A program made the translations under genes and the position numbers. Positions 1-10,000 of a stretch of DNA of 64,000 bases are shown piece by piece. Under the pieces are notes generated by a model. That model did no database searches and had not been told where the DNA came from. It saw nothing but the letters and a program-made list of their open reading frames with translations. Origin of the DNA: Prevotella pectinovora (GTDB lineage Bacteria > Bacteroidota > Bacteroidia > Bacteroidales > Bacteroidaceae); NCBI RefSeq assembly GCF_000834015.1, contig NZ_JXQI01000055.1, positions 101,875-165,874 of the forward strand, in the 5' to 3' direction. Positions within the stretch are counted from its first letter, which is position 1. Each line of letters starts with the position of its first letter.

Positions 1-217
1 CACCGGGCAGGTCGAGCATCCCCTTGGCTGGCTCCAGCTTGCGACGCTCCACGAGGAGCTCGTTCTTGGAGTTAAGGATGAAGGCGGCAACTGCTGCAGC
101 CGGATTGAGATAGAATTCAAAACCGCAATTTTCACACTTTCTGCTCTTTTCACTTGCTTCCACGAAATGCGAACTGCCGCATTTCGGACAGTATCTGAAT
201 TGTTCCAATACGTGCAT
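1..217 (-). CDS. NUDIX hydrolase with N-terminal zinc ribbon (3' part cut by window edge)
   Basis: The gene runs leftward out of the window; the first 72 codons are visible, starting from the ATG at 217-215. The N-terminus has two CxxC pairs (YCPKC and KCENC, about 15 residues apart) that form a zinc ribbon, as in NADH pyrophosphatase-type NUDIX proteins. It then enters a NUDIX-like segment with VAAFILNSKNELLVERR and LDLPG, the start of the NUDIX box. Such enzymes hydrolyse nucleoside diphosphates linked to another moiety; the substrate cannot be told because the catalytic box lies outside. It is divergent from the esterase that follows. Confidence 0.85.
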   Translation of the reverse strand, partial: MHVLEQFRYCPKCGSSHFVEASEKSRKCENCGFEFYLNPAAAVAAFILNSKNELLVERRKLEPAKGMLDLPG

Positions 218-416
218 AATGTATGTTTTTTAAGTGATGCTGACAATGGCCGTCGTAGCCTTTGCGACTGCAATATTACAAAAAAAATGTTTAAATCAAT
301 GTGAATGGAGGGAGTTTCTTGCGTATGTCAGTTTTTTTTGCGAATATTGCATTAGCAAACTGCTACTCATGTCGTCTTCCGACATGGGGAATAATCAAAA
401 TACGACAACTACGGAA

Positions 417-1244
417 ATGAAAAGAGCAAGAATGATTCTGACTGCCCTCCTTGTGGCAGGCACGGCTTGTGTGGCCAACGCCCAGAAGGGCATCAGCATG
501 AACTTATGGAACAACAATGCGCCGAACGACAACGGTGACGCCCAGGACACTGCAAAGGTGTGGGTATACAAGCCGGCAAAGGCTGACAACACCGGCAGAT
601 GCGTGGTGATATGCCCGGGCGGAGGATATTCGCATCTGGCAATGGAGCACGAGGGACACAACTGGGCTCCGTTTTTCAACAATATGGGCATCACGGCGGT
701 GGTGCTGAAATACCGCATGCCTCACGGCAACTGCGAGGTGCCCATAGCGGATGCTGAAGAAGCGCTGAAACTCGTGCGCAGAAACGCTGCGGCATGGGGA
801 GTGAAGGCTGACCAGGTGGGTATAATGGGATTCTCTGCCGGCGGACACCTTGCCTCCACTATTGCAACTCATTCAAAAGGTGAAGCCAGACCCGACTTCC
901 AGATTCTCTTCTATCCCGTGATAACGATGATGCCTGACATCACTCATCAGGGCAGCCACGACAACTTCCTCGGCAAGGATGCCAAGAAGAAGGATGAGAA
1001 ACTGTATAGCAACGACGCCCAGGTGTCGCGAACCACACCACGTGCCATCATCCTGCTTGCCGACGACGACAGGGCCGTGCTACCGGCAAACGGAGTGAAC
1101 TACTACAACGAACTATACCGCCACGATGTGCCGGCAAGCCTGCATGTCTTCCCGTCGGGTGGCCACGGCTTCGGAATAAGGGAGTCGTTCAAATACCACA
1201 CCGAAATGGAACTCATGCTGAAGGCGTGGTTGAGAAGTTTCTGA
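417..1244 (+). CDS. Exported alpha/beta-hydrolase, esterase/acetylxylan-esterase-like
   Basis: 275 residues from the chosen start at 417. The frame is open back to 234, but MKRARMILTALLVAGTACVANAQ is a clear Sec signal peptide, so the upstream extension is unlikely. The mature part has an oxyanion-loop motif PGGGY, the nucleophile elbow GFSAGG, a later Asp in LADDDRAVLP and the catalytic His in SGGHGFG, in the order of an alpha/beta-hydrolase triad. The family includes carbohydrate esterases of the BD-FAE/XynB type in Bacteroidetes, which remove acetyl or feruloyl groups from plant polysaccharides in the periplasm. The exact ester is not determined. It converges on the LOG-family gene, 18 bp away. 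Confidence 0.85.
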   Translation: MKRARMILTALLVAGTACVANAQKGISMNLWNNNAPNDNGDAQDTAKVWVYKPAKADNTGRCVVICPGGGYSHLAMEHEGHNWAPFFNNMGITAVVLKYRMPHGNCEVPIADAEEALKLVRRNAAAWGVKADQVGIMGFSAGGHLASTIATHSKGEARPDFQILFYPVITMMPDITHQGSHDNFLGKDAKKKDEKLYSNDAQVSRTTPRAIILLADDDRAVLPANGVNYYNELYRHDVPASLHVFPSGGHGFGIRESFKYHTEMELMLKAWLRSF

Positions 1245-1262
1245 CACCAACGGCAGGAAACG

Positions 1263-1793
1263 TCAACCCAGCAGCTGCTTCAGCTGCTCGAAGGAATCTG
1301 CAATCTCGATGTGCCTGTGGTAGTCGCCGCGGATCATTCCGCGCTGCTGCAGGTCGTCGAGCAGAGCGATGAGGGTGTTCCAGAAGCCGTTGATGTTATA
1401 GAGTATCACCCTCTTGTTGTGATAACCTATAGTTGAAGAAGCTGCCACGGTGAAGATCTCGTCGAGGGTGCCCAGTCCGCCGGGAAGCGCCACCACTACA
1501 TCGCTCTTGAGCAGCATCAGGTCCTTGCGGTCGCTGAGATTGTCGCAGGGTATCTCCACACTGAGGTATTGGCTCACGTGTCCGTTCTCTTCTATTTTCG
1601 ACGGCACCACGCCGATTGTCATGCCTCCGGCATCATAGGCTGCCTTGGCTACACACTCCATCAAGCCCATGTCGCAACCGCCAAACACGATGGAATCGCC
1701 GTTTTTTGCAAGCCATTCCCCTAACTCTCTCGTTTTCTCAAAATAAACTGGCTCTATATTCTCATTTGCCGAACAGAATATCGCTACTTTCAT
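1263..1793 (-). CDS. LOG-family Rossmann-fold protein (TIGR00730)
   Basis: 176 residues from the ATG at 1793-1791, where the family N-terminus MKVAIFCSAN begins. The diagnostic PGGLGTLDE matches the PGGxGTxxE nucleotide-binding motif of the LOG/'lysine decarboxylase-like' family. Characterised members are phosphoribohydrolases that release free base from nucleoside 5'-monophosphates such as cytokinin ribotides; the older lysine decarboxylase name is wrong. The bacterial substrate is unknown. Divergent from dgt with about 200 bp between, so the two may share a promoter region. Confidence 0.88.
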   Translation of the reverse strand: MKVAIFCSANENIEPVYFEKTRELGEWLAKNGDSIVFGGCDMGLMECVAKAAYDAGGMTIGVVPSKIEENGHVSQYLSVEIPCDNLSDRKDLMLLKSDVVVALPGGLGTLDEIFTVAASSTIGYHNKRVILYNINGFWNTLIALLDDLQQRGMIRGDYHRHIEIADSFEQLKQLLG

Positions 1794-1971
1794 ATTTCCG
1801 TGATTTTTTCCTTTGTGCCGTCTGCTGATGTGCCCATTATCTCCAAGCGGCAAGGTATCCCACCGGAGAATACTTGCTCCGCATCCCCACAGTAACGGCT
1901 AAGATTTTGTTGTCGGGTGTAAAGGTAATACATTTCTTGCTGATATGGGCACGCTTTTCTCCACGTTTTTG

Positions 1972-1979
1972 TAACTTTG
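1972..1979 (+). promoter_or_regulatory. Bacteroidetes -7 box of dgt
   Basis: TAACTTTG matches TAnnTTTG and lies 21 bp before the dgt ATG, giving a short leader. No clear TTTG is seen at the -33 position. Confidence 0.5.
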
Positions 1980-2000
1980 CACAAAATAACCGTTTTCTAT

Positions 2001-3338
2001 ATGAATTGGAAAGAACTGATTTCTAACAAGCGCCTCGGACAGGAAGACCGCCACATAGAGCGCCATGACGACCGCAGCGAGTTCAAACGCGACTACGACC
2101 GTCTGATTTTCTCTGCTCCCTTCCGCCGCATGCAGAACAAGACTCAGGTGTTCCCGCTGCCGGGAAGCATCTTCGTTCACAACCGTCTCACACACAGTCT
2201 GGAGGTGGCGAGCGTAGGCATGTCGCTGGGCAACGACGTGGCGGCGGCGATAATAGGAAAGCAGCCGGAACTGGACAAGACGCTGTTTCCGCAGATTGGC
2301 ACGATAGTGAGCACGGCATGTCTCGCCCACGATATGGGAAACCCGCCGTTCGGACATTCCGGTGAGAAGGCGATACAGACGTTCTTCACAGAGGGCAAAG
2401 GGGCTTTCCTCAAAAACGAGATCAGCGAGGGTACATGGAACGACATAACCCACTTCGAGGGTAATGCCAATGCCTTCCGTCTGCTTGCCCACAGATTCAA
2501 AGGGCGTCGCGACGGTGGATTCGTAATGACATACTCCACGCTCGCCTCAATAGTGAAATATCCGTTCGAATCGGCTCTCGCCGGAGACCACGGCAAATTC
2601 GGATTCTTCTGCACGGAGAAGGAGATATATCAGAAAATAGCCGATGAATTGGGCATTATCCGTCATTCTCAGTCTGGCGCTCCGCTTGCCTATGCCCGTC
2701 ATCCGTTGGTGTATCTGGTGGAAGCGGCTGACGACATCTGTTATGAGATAATGGACATTGAGGATTCTCACAAGCTGAAGATTCTTTCGTTTGAGCAGAC
2801 AAAGGACCTCCTGCTCGGATTCTTCGATGAAAGCGTGAAAAACAGTATCGAAAAGCGCATCAAGGACGAAGGTATCACCGACGACAACGAGAAGGTGATT
2901 TACATGCGTGCCTGCGTGATAGGCAAATTGGAGAACGTGTGTGCGAGGGCATTCATCGACCACGAGAAGGAGATTCTCGACGGCACTTTCAAGGGATGTC
3001 TCATCGACCACATCCCGGAACCTCAGCGAGAAGCATACAAAAGGTGCACAGAGGTGTCGTTCAACAGGATATACAAGAGCAAACCGGTGCTCGACGTGGA
3101 ACTGAGCGGTTTCAAGATTATGGAAACGCTGATGGAGATAATGACCGAGGCTGCGGTGCATCCCGACAGGTTCTACTCCAAGCAGCTGATAAGCAGGGTG
3201 AGCAGCCAGTATGACATCACGTCGCCGAATCTGGAGACGAGAATCATGGCGGTAGTCGACTATATCAGCGGCATGACCGACGTGTATGCTCTGGACATTT
3301 ACCAGAAGATCAACGGTATAAGCCTGCCTATAGTATAG
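2001..3338 (+). CDS. dgt: Deoxyguanosinetriphosphate triphosphohydrolase (HD superfamily)
   Basis: 445 residues. The start at 2001 gives MNWKELISNKRLG, the usual family N-terminus; the 8 codons upstream overlap the promoter. It hydrolyses dNTPs to deoxynucleoside and triphosphate. The HD metal site is visible as RLTHSLEV followed by CLAHDMGNPPFGHSGE (H...HD), and the N-terminal RxFSAPFRRMQNKTQVF segment is typical. A later D in LVEAADDICYEIMDIED completes the HD site. Monocistronic; downstream begins the AT-rich island. Confidence 0.93.
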   Translation: MNWKELISNKRLGQEDRHIERHDDRSEFKRDYDRLIFSAPFRRMQNKTQVFPLPGSIFVHNRLTHSLEVASVGMSLGNDVAAAIIGKQPELDKTLFPQIGTIVSTACLAHDMGNPPFGHSGEKAIQTFFTEGKGAFLKNEISEGTWNDITHFEGNANAFRLLAHRFKGRRDGGFVMTYSTLASIVKYPFESALAGDHGKFGFFCTEKEIYQKIADELGIIRHSQSGAPLAYARHPLVYLVEAADDICYEIMDIEDSHKLKILSFEQTKDLLLGFFDESVKNSIEKRIKDEGITDDNEKVIYMRACVIGKLENVCARAFIDHEKEILDGTFKGCLIDHIPEPQREAYKRCTEVSFNRIYKSKPVLDVELSGFKIMETLMEIMTEAAVHPDRFYSKQLISRVSSQYDITSPNLETRIMAVVDYISGMTDVYALDIYQKINGISLPIV

Positions 3339-3356
3339 GCATTCGAAAGACAGGCG

Positions 3357-3440
3357 AATTGGTAGTCTAATGAATATTTTGCACCTTTACTTTATATGTA
3401 AAATCAAACAGTTACAAAGATATTAATTAGACTACCAATT
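3357..3440. repeat. 15-bp perfect inverted repeat with a 54-bp spacer
   Basis: The left arm 3357-3371 (AATTGGTAGTCTAAT) is exactly repeated in reverse complement at 3426-3440. The spacer is AT-rich and holds a minus-strand TATCTTTG (-7 consensus) at 3415-3422. It sits at the left edge of the RHS island. Confidence 0.75.
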
Positions 3441-3454
3441 AAGAAGTTACTGGA

Positions 3455-3635
3455 GTATTTTCGCTTACCATTCCGCCGCCGCTTGCCTTCTGAACCTTTC
3501 CCGCCTGTAACCCCAGTGCACAGTTCCCCTCCACCAGAAAGTCGGTAACGAGACTTCCAAGTTCGGCAGAATACTTCTGCAGAAATGTATAGTTGTCGTA
3601 ATAGTTCACTGTCTCAAGGTCAGGATTGGTTATTT
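3455..3635 (-). pseudogene. Orphan duplicated fragment of RHS core coding sequence
   Basis: About 180 bp are close to 92% identical, by eye, to 6128-6308 inside the large RHS gene; the 60 bp at 3576-3635 are identical. On the minus strand it reads ITNPDLETVNYYDNYTFLQ and onward to a stop at about 3440. It lies immediately downstream of the candidate immunity gene, whose last codons fall on the junction. Displaced RHS core pieces behind a toxin-immunity pair are a known feature of polymorphic toxin loci, where they serve as homology for tip exchange. Here the piece comes from mid-protein rather than the tip junction, so a recombination scar is equally possible. Confidence 0.8.
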
Positions 3636-4082
3636 AAAAAGATTTCTAATTACATTTAGTTTGTTTACGAACTTTTCATAATCTTGGTCATCAACATAAT
3701 ATAGATAATATCGCATATAAAAATCATGTAGAATTTCAGGCGTGATATTATTCCTGTTCCTATCATACCAGTTTTCCAGAATACTTAATTCCTCTTTACT
3801 TACAATAAAATCATATGGCGTGTCAAAAGGAATATTATTTCCAGACATATCTATGTATACACTAAGAAATTCCTTTGTATTTGGATCCTTGATTCTGATT
3901 TTGTTTTTGAATGCAAGTTTTTTCTTTATCTTCTTTATATTGCACTTAAAGACAGAGTCGACATTATATATATTCTTACTACAGACAATGGAATCTGCTA
4001 TCTTGTACCCATCAATATCTTGAGAATAAGAATTGAGTTGGCACAATAAAAAAACAAGCAATAAAATTATCGATTTCATCAT
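3630..4082 (-). CDS. Small exported protein, candidate immunity protein of the RHS tip
   Basis: 150 residues, not recognised. MMKSIILLLVFLLCQLNSYSQ is a signal peptide, so it acts in the periplasm or envelope. The mature part is Lys/Asn/Ile/Tyr-rich with no family motif that I know. Its ATG overlaps the RHS stop codon by 4 nt (ATGA), which implies translational coupling. A small gene directly behind a variable RHS tip is the usual place for an immunity gene; that role is inferred from position only. Base composition is strongly AT-rich compared with the chromosome around it. Confidence 0.7.
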   Translation of the reverse strand: MMKSIILLLVFLLCQLNSYSQDIDGYKIADSIVCSKNIYNVDSVFKCNIKKIKKKLAFKNKIRIKDPNTKEFLSVYIDMSGNNIPFDTPYDFIVSKEELSILENWYDRNRNNITPEILHDFYMRYYLYYVDDQDYEKFVNKLNVIRNLFK

Positions 4083-7000
4083 TTTATTATATTTCCATTT
4101 TTTGTATTAAATATAACCTCTTTCTCATTTTGTGGAAAAAGAACAGGAATTCTATTCTTACCTGTCGCTTTTATTAACCGATTCCACGGATCAAGCATAT
4201 ACCCAGTAATTCGACCTTCCAATCTTGCGGATTTTTCATGTGCGGATTTAATGTCCATATTTTGTGTCTGTACATTGTAATTTTCATATAATTCATGCAT
4301 AAGCACACTTGTGCTTGTCATTTTTGCACTTGTAGGCATGTTGCATATATCACCAATATCTATAGTGTTATTGCTGATATTTCCGACAATGACATCGGGG
4401 GAATTGTTTACTATATTTACCATAGCTATTCCTGACCCATTAATTATTTTGTCTAAGCTCTTATATAATTCTTTTTCGCTCCGGTTTAAACTATTTATAT
4501 TAAAATCGTCATGTAGAGACATTGTTAACATGCCGTCAGAATTTATATTAATACTAGCAAAATTATGTGTGGACACATTTAATGTTTTTACAGTTTGATT
4601 TATCTCATTGTGAGATCCTGTAAATTGAATACTGTCTCCGTTTATATCCAAGATATTAACAGGATTATTATTACAATAGGCATACGGACTGATATTATAA
4701 TATTTCTCACACAACGGATCCATTCTGTCCCACGTCGGCACCGGCGAGAAGTATTGTCTTGCTCCGTAGTCATAAGTGTTCAGTCCGGCGACTCTGTCAA
4801 GTTCCTTGCCGTTATACTTGTATTGCTGCAAGCTTGCATTTAGTCCAGCATCGTTGAATGTACCGCCGAAGGGATAGTAATGCGTTATCTGCTCTATGGT
4901 TCCGTCCTCTTTCGTTACTACACGGTTGTTGCCAAGATGGTCTTGGGCATAGTAATGGAATATCGGCTGACTGTTATTCTCGCTATCGAAGGTGCAGTAT
5001 CCACCGGGGAACAAGACCTTGTCAAGTTTCCCGTTCTTGTATATGATGTTTCCGCTATATTCGGTTTTGCCAAAAACCATCAGACTTGGCCGCTCTGCAA
5101 TCTGGGGATTGGAAAGCGATGGAACATCAGTTGTCTCACCGTCAGTACCACTGGCAATTCCAATAGCGCCATTGGATTCTCCTTTCCTGCCGATATATTT
5201 CAAGCCGTATTCCTTTGATAGGAGCATTCCGTCTGGCAGGTAAGAGTATGTAGTGGAATTCCCGTCATTGAATTCAATGTGTCTCGGATAGTCAAGATTA
5301 TCATAGCGGATGGTCATCCCCCTGTTCAAGTCCTTTGTCAAAGCCCCCACACCATTGTATTCATACTCGACCGTTTCGTTAGCCCCATCAATGAAGTTGA
5401 ACGATGAGTATTTGTTTGCCGGCAATGCGTCATCAGCGACGCTCAACAGCTGGTTGCCGTTGAGTTTTATATGGAGGTTGTCTATCTTTCCGTATTCACC
5501 GTCGTCTTTCCTTCCTCTACGCTGGAAACGTTTCATCGCTCCGTTAGCGGTGTATTCTATGACCTTCTCGTTATAGCGGTTCTGCTTGTCTGACAAGGAA
5601 GGCGTTTCGCCGTAAACGGCTTCCTTCAGCCTGTCAAGTCCGTCGTACTCGAATTTGTAGCCTCTGACCTGTCCGTAATCTGAAGTAGACCACAACTGAC
5701 TGCTGATGTTGCCGTTATAACACGGTGTGCCGACACCGTCAGTATAATGCAGTTCTTCATGAAAATCCTTGCTGTCGATATTTGTCGGCCAACCCTGAAT
5801 ATTGTAGTCATAGGATACGGCTCCGGCATTGCCACCTCTTCTGACCTCTTTTATCCTTCCCAGAGCGTCATATTCGAAGCATTGCGTAGTTTCTTTCCTG
5901 CCGTTGACGGAAATGGAAGTAGAAAGCAATTTGTCGGTTTTCTTGGAATAAACGTTTTCTATTATTTGCGATGTGACAAGAGTCTTGCCGCTGCTATTGA
6001 CAGAATATTCGTCAACAAAGACTTTTGCCGGTTTCCCTGTATATGAATAATCCGTATGTGTGCAAGTCAATCTCTTGCCGACTTGAAGTCTACGGATATC
6101 AACAGGCTGCCCCTTGCCGTCGTAGAAGGACACTTCGATTACCTTTCCACCGCCGCTTGTCTTCTGAACCTTTCCCGTCTGTAACCCCAATGCACAGTTT
6201 CCCTTCACCTGAAAGTCGGGAACGAGACTTCCAAGTTCTGCAGAATACCTCTGCAGAAATGTATAGTTGTCGTAATAGTTCACTGTCTCAAGGTCAGGAT
6301 TGGTTATTTTATCAGATAACGGAATAACGTATCCTGTATAACAAATTCCATCGACATTTTCTTTATATTCTGCGGTATTCACCTCTTCACTCCTGTTGCA
6401 GCCATTACACACACCTTGCATGGCAAGTCTGCCGAGACTGTCATAGAGGAAAAAACGATACATGCCATTATCCCGAAGAGCGGCATTCTGAAAGAACGAG
6501 ACTCTGTCTCCTCTGTCATACCAATACTGTGTGTATTCACATCCGGGTAGAATCTTCTTTACTACACTTCCCCTTCCGTCATAGCGGTATTCGTAGGCAT
6601 ACTTTTCCTTATATCCGGAGTATTGGTATTCCGGTGACAGGACATACCGCAGTTGTCCGAGGTCGTTGTAGACGAAGTAAGTGTCGTTGTTGTTCTTTCC
6701 GTCATTACGCCTTTCAAGGACTTTTCTTCCCAGCTTGTCTGTAAATATGGCAATGCTGTGACCGTCCTCGTCCGTAGTCTTTTCTCCCTGCAAAGAACAA
6801 GGCTTATAGAATCCTCCATCGACAAGTGTAATCTTGTCAAGAGGAGCGGAGAAGAGACGTACGTCATTCTTTCCGTTGCCTATGCGCTCAACGCTTTTCC
6901 CTTTTTCTTTCCATTGCGTTCCGGGAGTAGACGTAAAAATGGTTCGGTCAAGCGCATCATATTTTATGTCGCTATATGCCTTGCTGTCATTGTATGTATT

Positions 7001-10000
7001 CTGTGCAAGTGCGGCAATATTGGTTTCTTTCAGAGACTTGTCTCCAATATCAGCAACAACAGGCAACCAGGCTCTGCTTTTCCTTCCTTTGCCGTCATAC
7101 GAAGAGAACTTATGGACGAATTCCCCTTCCTCATTTATCCCATCCGAAGCATCGTCAAGCGGTCTGCCTAAACCATCGGCGTATTGGACCAAAGTATTCG
7201 CACATGTTTCATCTGCAGAAAGGATATTGGTTGTCCTGACGTAATTGTCTGTATTACTTTCGGCGGCAGTGCTATTGCTATAGTTGTAGCCGAACGTTTG
7301 CTTCATTCCCCAGTCGTCACTCACGGATGAGAGTCTGCCAGCATTGTCATATCCGTACTCTACGGTATATCCGTTCCGGTTTCTGACGGATGCCACGCCG
7401 CATAAAGGTTTCCATGTGTATCCAGCCATCATCTGACCATTATGTACATGCATTGTGGGGTACATACCACCATATCCCCAAATAAGGCTGTCAACATCGC
7501 AAGAGTTTGTGACGAGTCTGGTAAGGTTGCCATATCTGTCATAATCATCGAAGCGGTATTTCTCATATTGCGCATTTCCCAGTATGGATTTGCTGATAAT
7601 CTTCGGATAGACACAGCCGTTTTTCTCTGTATATTCTGTAATTTTACTTGTCAAGAAACTTCCGTCGCAGAATTCTTTAGTCTCAACCACAGCGTCATAC
7701 ATGTTGTAATTCTCAATCATCTTCTTGTGCCATTCGTCATCCAGATCAAAAGCGAACCTGTATTCTGTCATGTATTTCTTGCCGTCGCTGTTCTCGACGG
7801 TAACACTTCTTGGATTGCTTGTTCTGAAAGTATTGTCATAGGTGTAAGACTCGGTTGTCGTGACGCCGGTGATGTAATCGGCTGTTTCTTTTGAAACAAG
7901 TTCTGCAGTAGACACATGGACGTTTACCGTGTCAATGAGGAAAGTATTTTCACCGATCCAATATGGAGCATATATTTTCATGCTTGGGTATGCGACACCT
8001 TCAATTGAGGAACCGAACCAGATGAGTGGAGTGAGTTTGACACCTGCAGAAAATGATTTGACTTTATTGTTTTTATAAGTATAGTAATTTTTTCTAAGAC
8101 ACTTACCGTCCGCATCATACCATGATTCCGACTTCAACAATGGCGGCATGCTTCCATAATCATTAAGACAGGCGAATGACACCTGCGGGACTTTGGCTGA
8201 CACAGTCATACCACACAACTGCTCAGGCTCGGGAAAGCACGTATATTGGTATTCAACATGCTCTCCGTTAGAAAAGCTTTCTGTGACATCTGTATAGAAT
8301 ACATGTGAGTTGTTGAGTGGAAAAGCAGGAGTTCCGGCACATACCACGTTTTCATACAAGTGAAAATCTCCCAATACGACAGGATTGCTCCCGATTATAT
8401 GATATGAGTCGTACATCATCATTATTTTCGGATGGTCGGTCATCTGGCGTGACATATTATATCCGAACATCCTTTTGATACCATCAGAAGTAATTGATTT
8501 AATTCTTAGTCCACCAAAGTTATAGTCATTATTCTCATACTCAAACTGCGTCTGGCCTCCTGTCGGATAAGTTATGCTTGTCAATATGCCGAACTTTGTA
8601 TAATAAAGGTCGGGATTCCTGTCTGCAAAATAACTCAAACGGTATTTTCTGTCTTCGCGGATGTTACTATACCTGCTTAGCACTCGTTGGTATAATTCCT
8701 TTGGGATAGAACAACGGTCGCTTCGTCCGTTATAATATCCCCAATAATCACTATGACAAAAAAAAATGCCAAGAGAAAAATTTATGTTCCTTGATAGTGT
8801 TCTATAATTTGGAAATGTTCCATATGCAGTGTTATAATCGAACTCATATTCTCCAGTTTCAGAAAGATATAGACTACGAAGCATCATACGTCTGTTTTTT
8901 TCAGAACCTCCCCAATATGAATCATTTCCGAAATTCGCTGTTTTGACAGTGTCGCCATACATGTTTATGACTGCAATGTCAGTAAGCCTCGTTTTCCATA
9001 CGTCCTCACGGTCATTGGAATAATGAAACGTCACGATTCCACCATTCCATTCAATTGATGACACTACAGGTATCCTGTATAGAATTTCATTCTGATTTAA
9101 GAAATATCTGCTCTCATCAGCCATTTCATACTCGTATCCATCGTCAGTCCAAGTGGCACCATGGTATTTTGTTTGCCCGAAAGTTCCTGTCACTACATAT
9201 TCCGTTCCATAGACAGTAGTATAGATTGCAGCATTCTCATACTTGATTTCAATGTTTCCTTTAGGCGTTTTAATCTCTGTCAGATACCAGGCTGAAACAT
9301 CTGTGGTGTTCTCATCGCTTTTAACACCAGAAAACTCCTGACAGGAAAAAACATATACGTAACCGTTCGTATCCGTTATCCGAAAGAGACCTCCTTCAAT
9401 ATCCGTATCTCCATAAATGTCCATCCTGTTGAAATCCGTCGGTATAAATTTATTATCTGTGTATGAATATCTGAACATGCCGCTTTTCCCGGCAAAATTG
9501 TAAGTGTAACGGTCTGACTGCGTGTCATACGGGTAATAAGGATTACTGCCGCCTGTTCCATACAGAAGAGTTCTTAACATGGATGTGCCAGTGTCGTTTT
9601 TCTTAGCTTCATCCCTGATCTCTACAACTTTTTTATAATCAGTGTATTCATTGCTGGCACCGGTAAGGTCTGGTGCTCCAAATACTTGTCTTGTTATTGC
9701 CCCTCCGGCATTCAGTGTCCATCCGAGTCCTACTGTAGATGCTACGTCATCCACTTTTATTCCTGAAGCATGGTACGAAATACTGATAGGAAGAGTAAAA
9801 TCTCCAAGTTTGATTTCATATATAGGAATTGTTATATCGGGGATTCCCGTGGCATGGCTTACCGGATATTCACCATATCGGGCGAGGGAGGCGGCTTGAG
9901 GTGACAGCGGAAGGATGTTGTCCAAGGGGGTATGTTCGGTTTCATCATCATAATTTGGTGACAAAGCCGGAACTTTTACCGTGTCTTGAAGTTGGACTGT

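Noticed and set aside
234..416. N-terminal extension of the esterase
   Set aside because: 61 extra in-frame codons precede a clear signal peptide and have non-coding-like composition.
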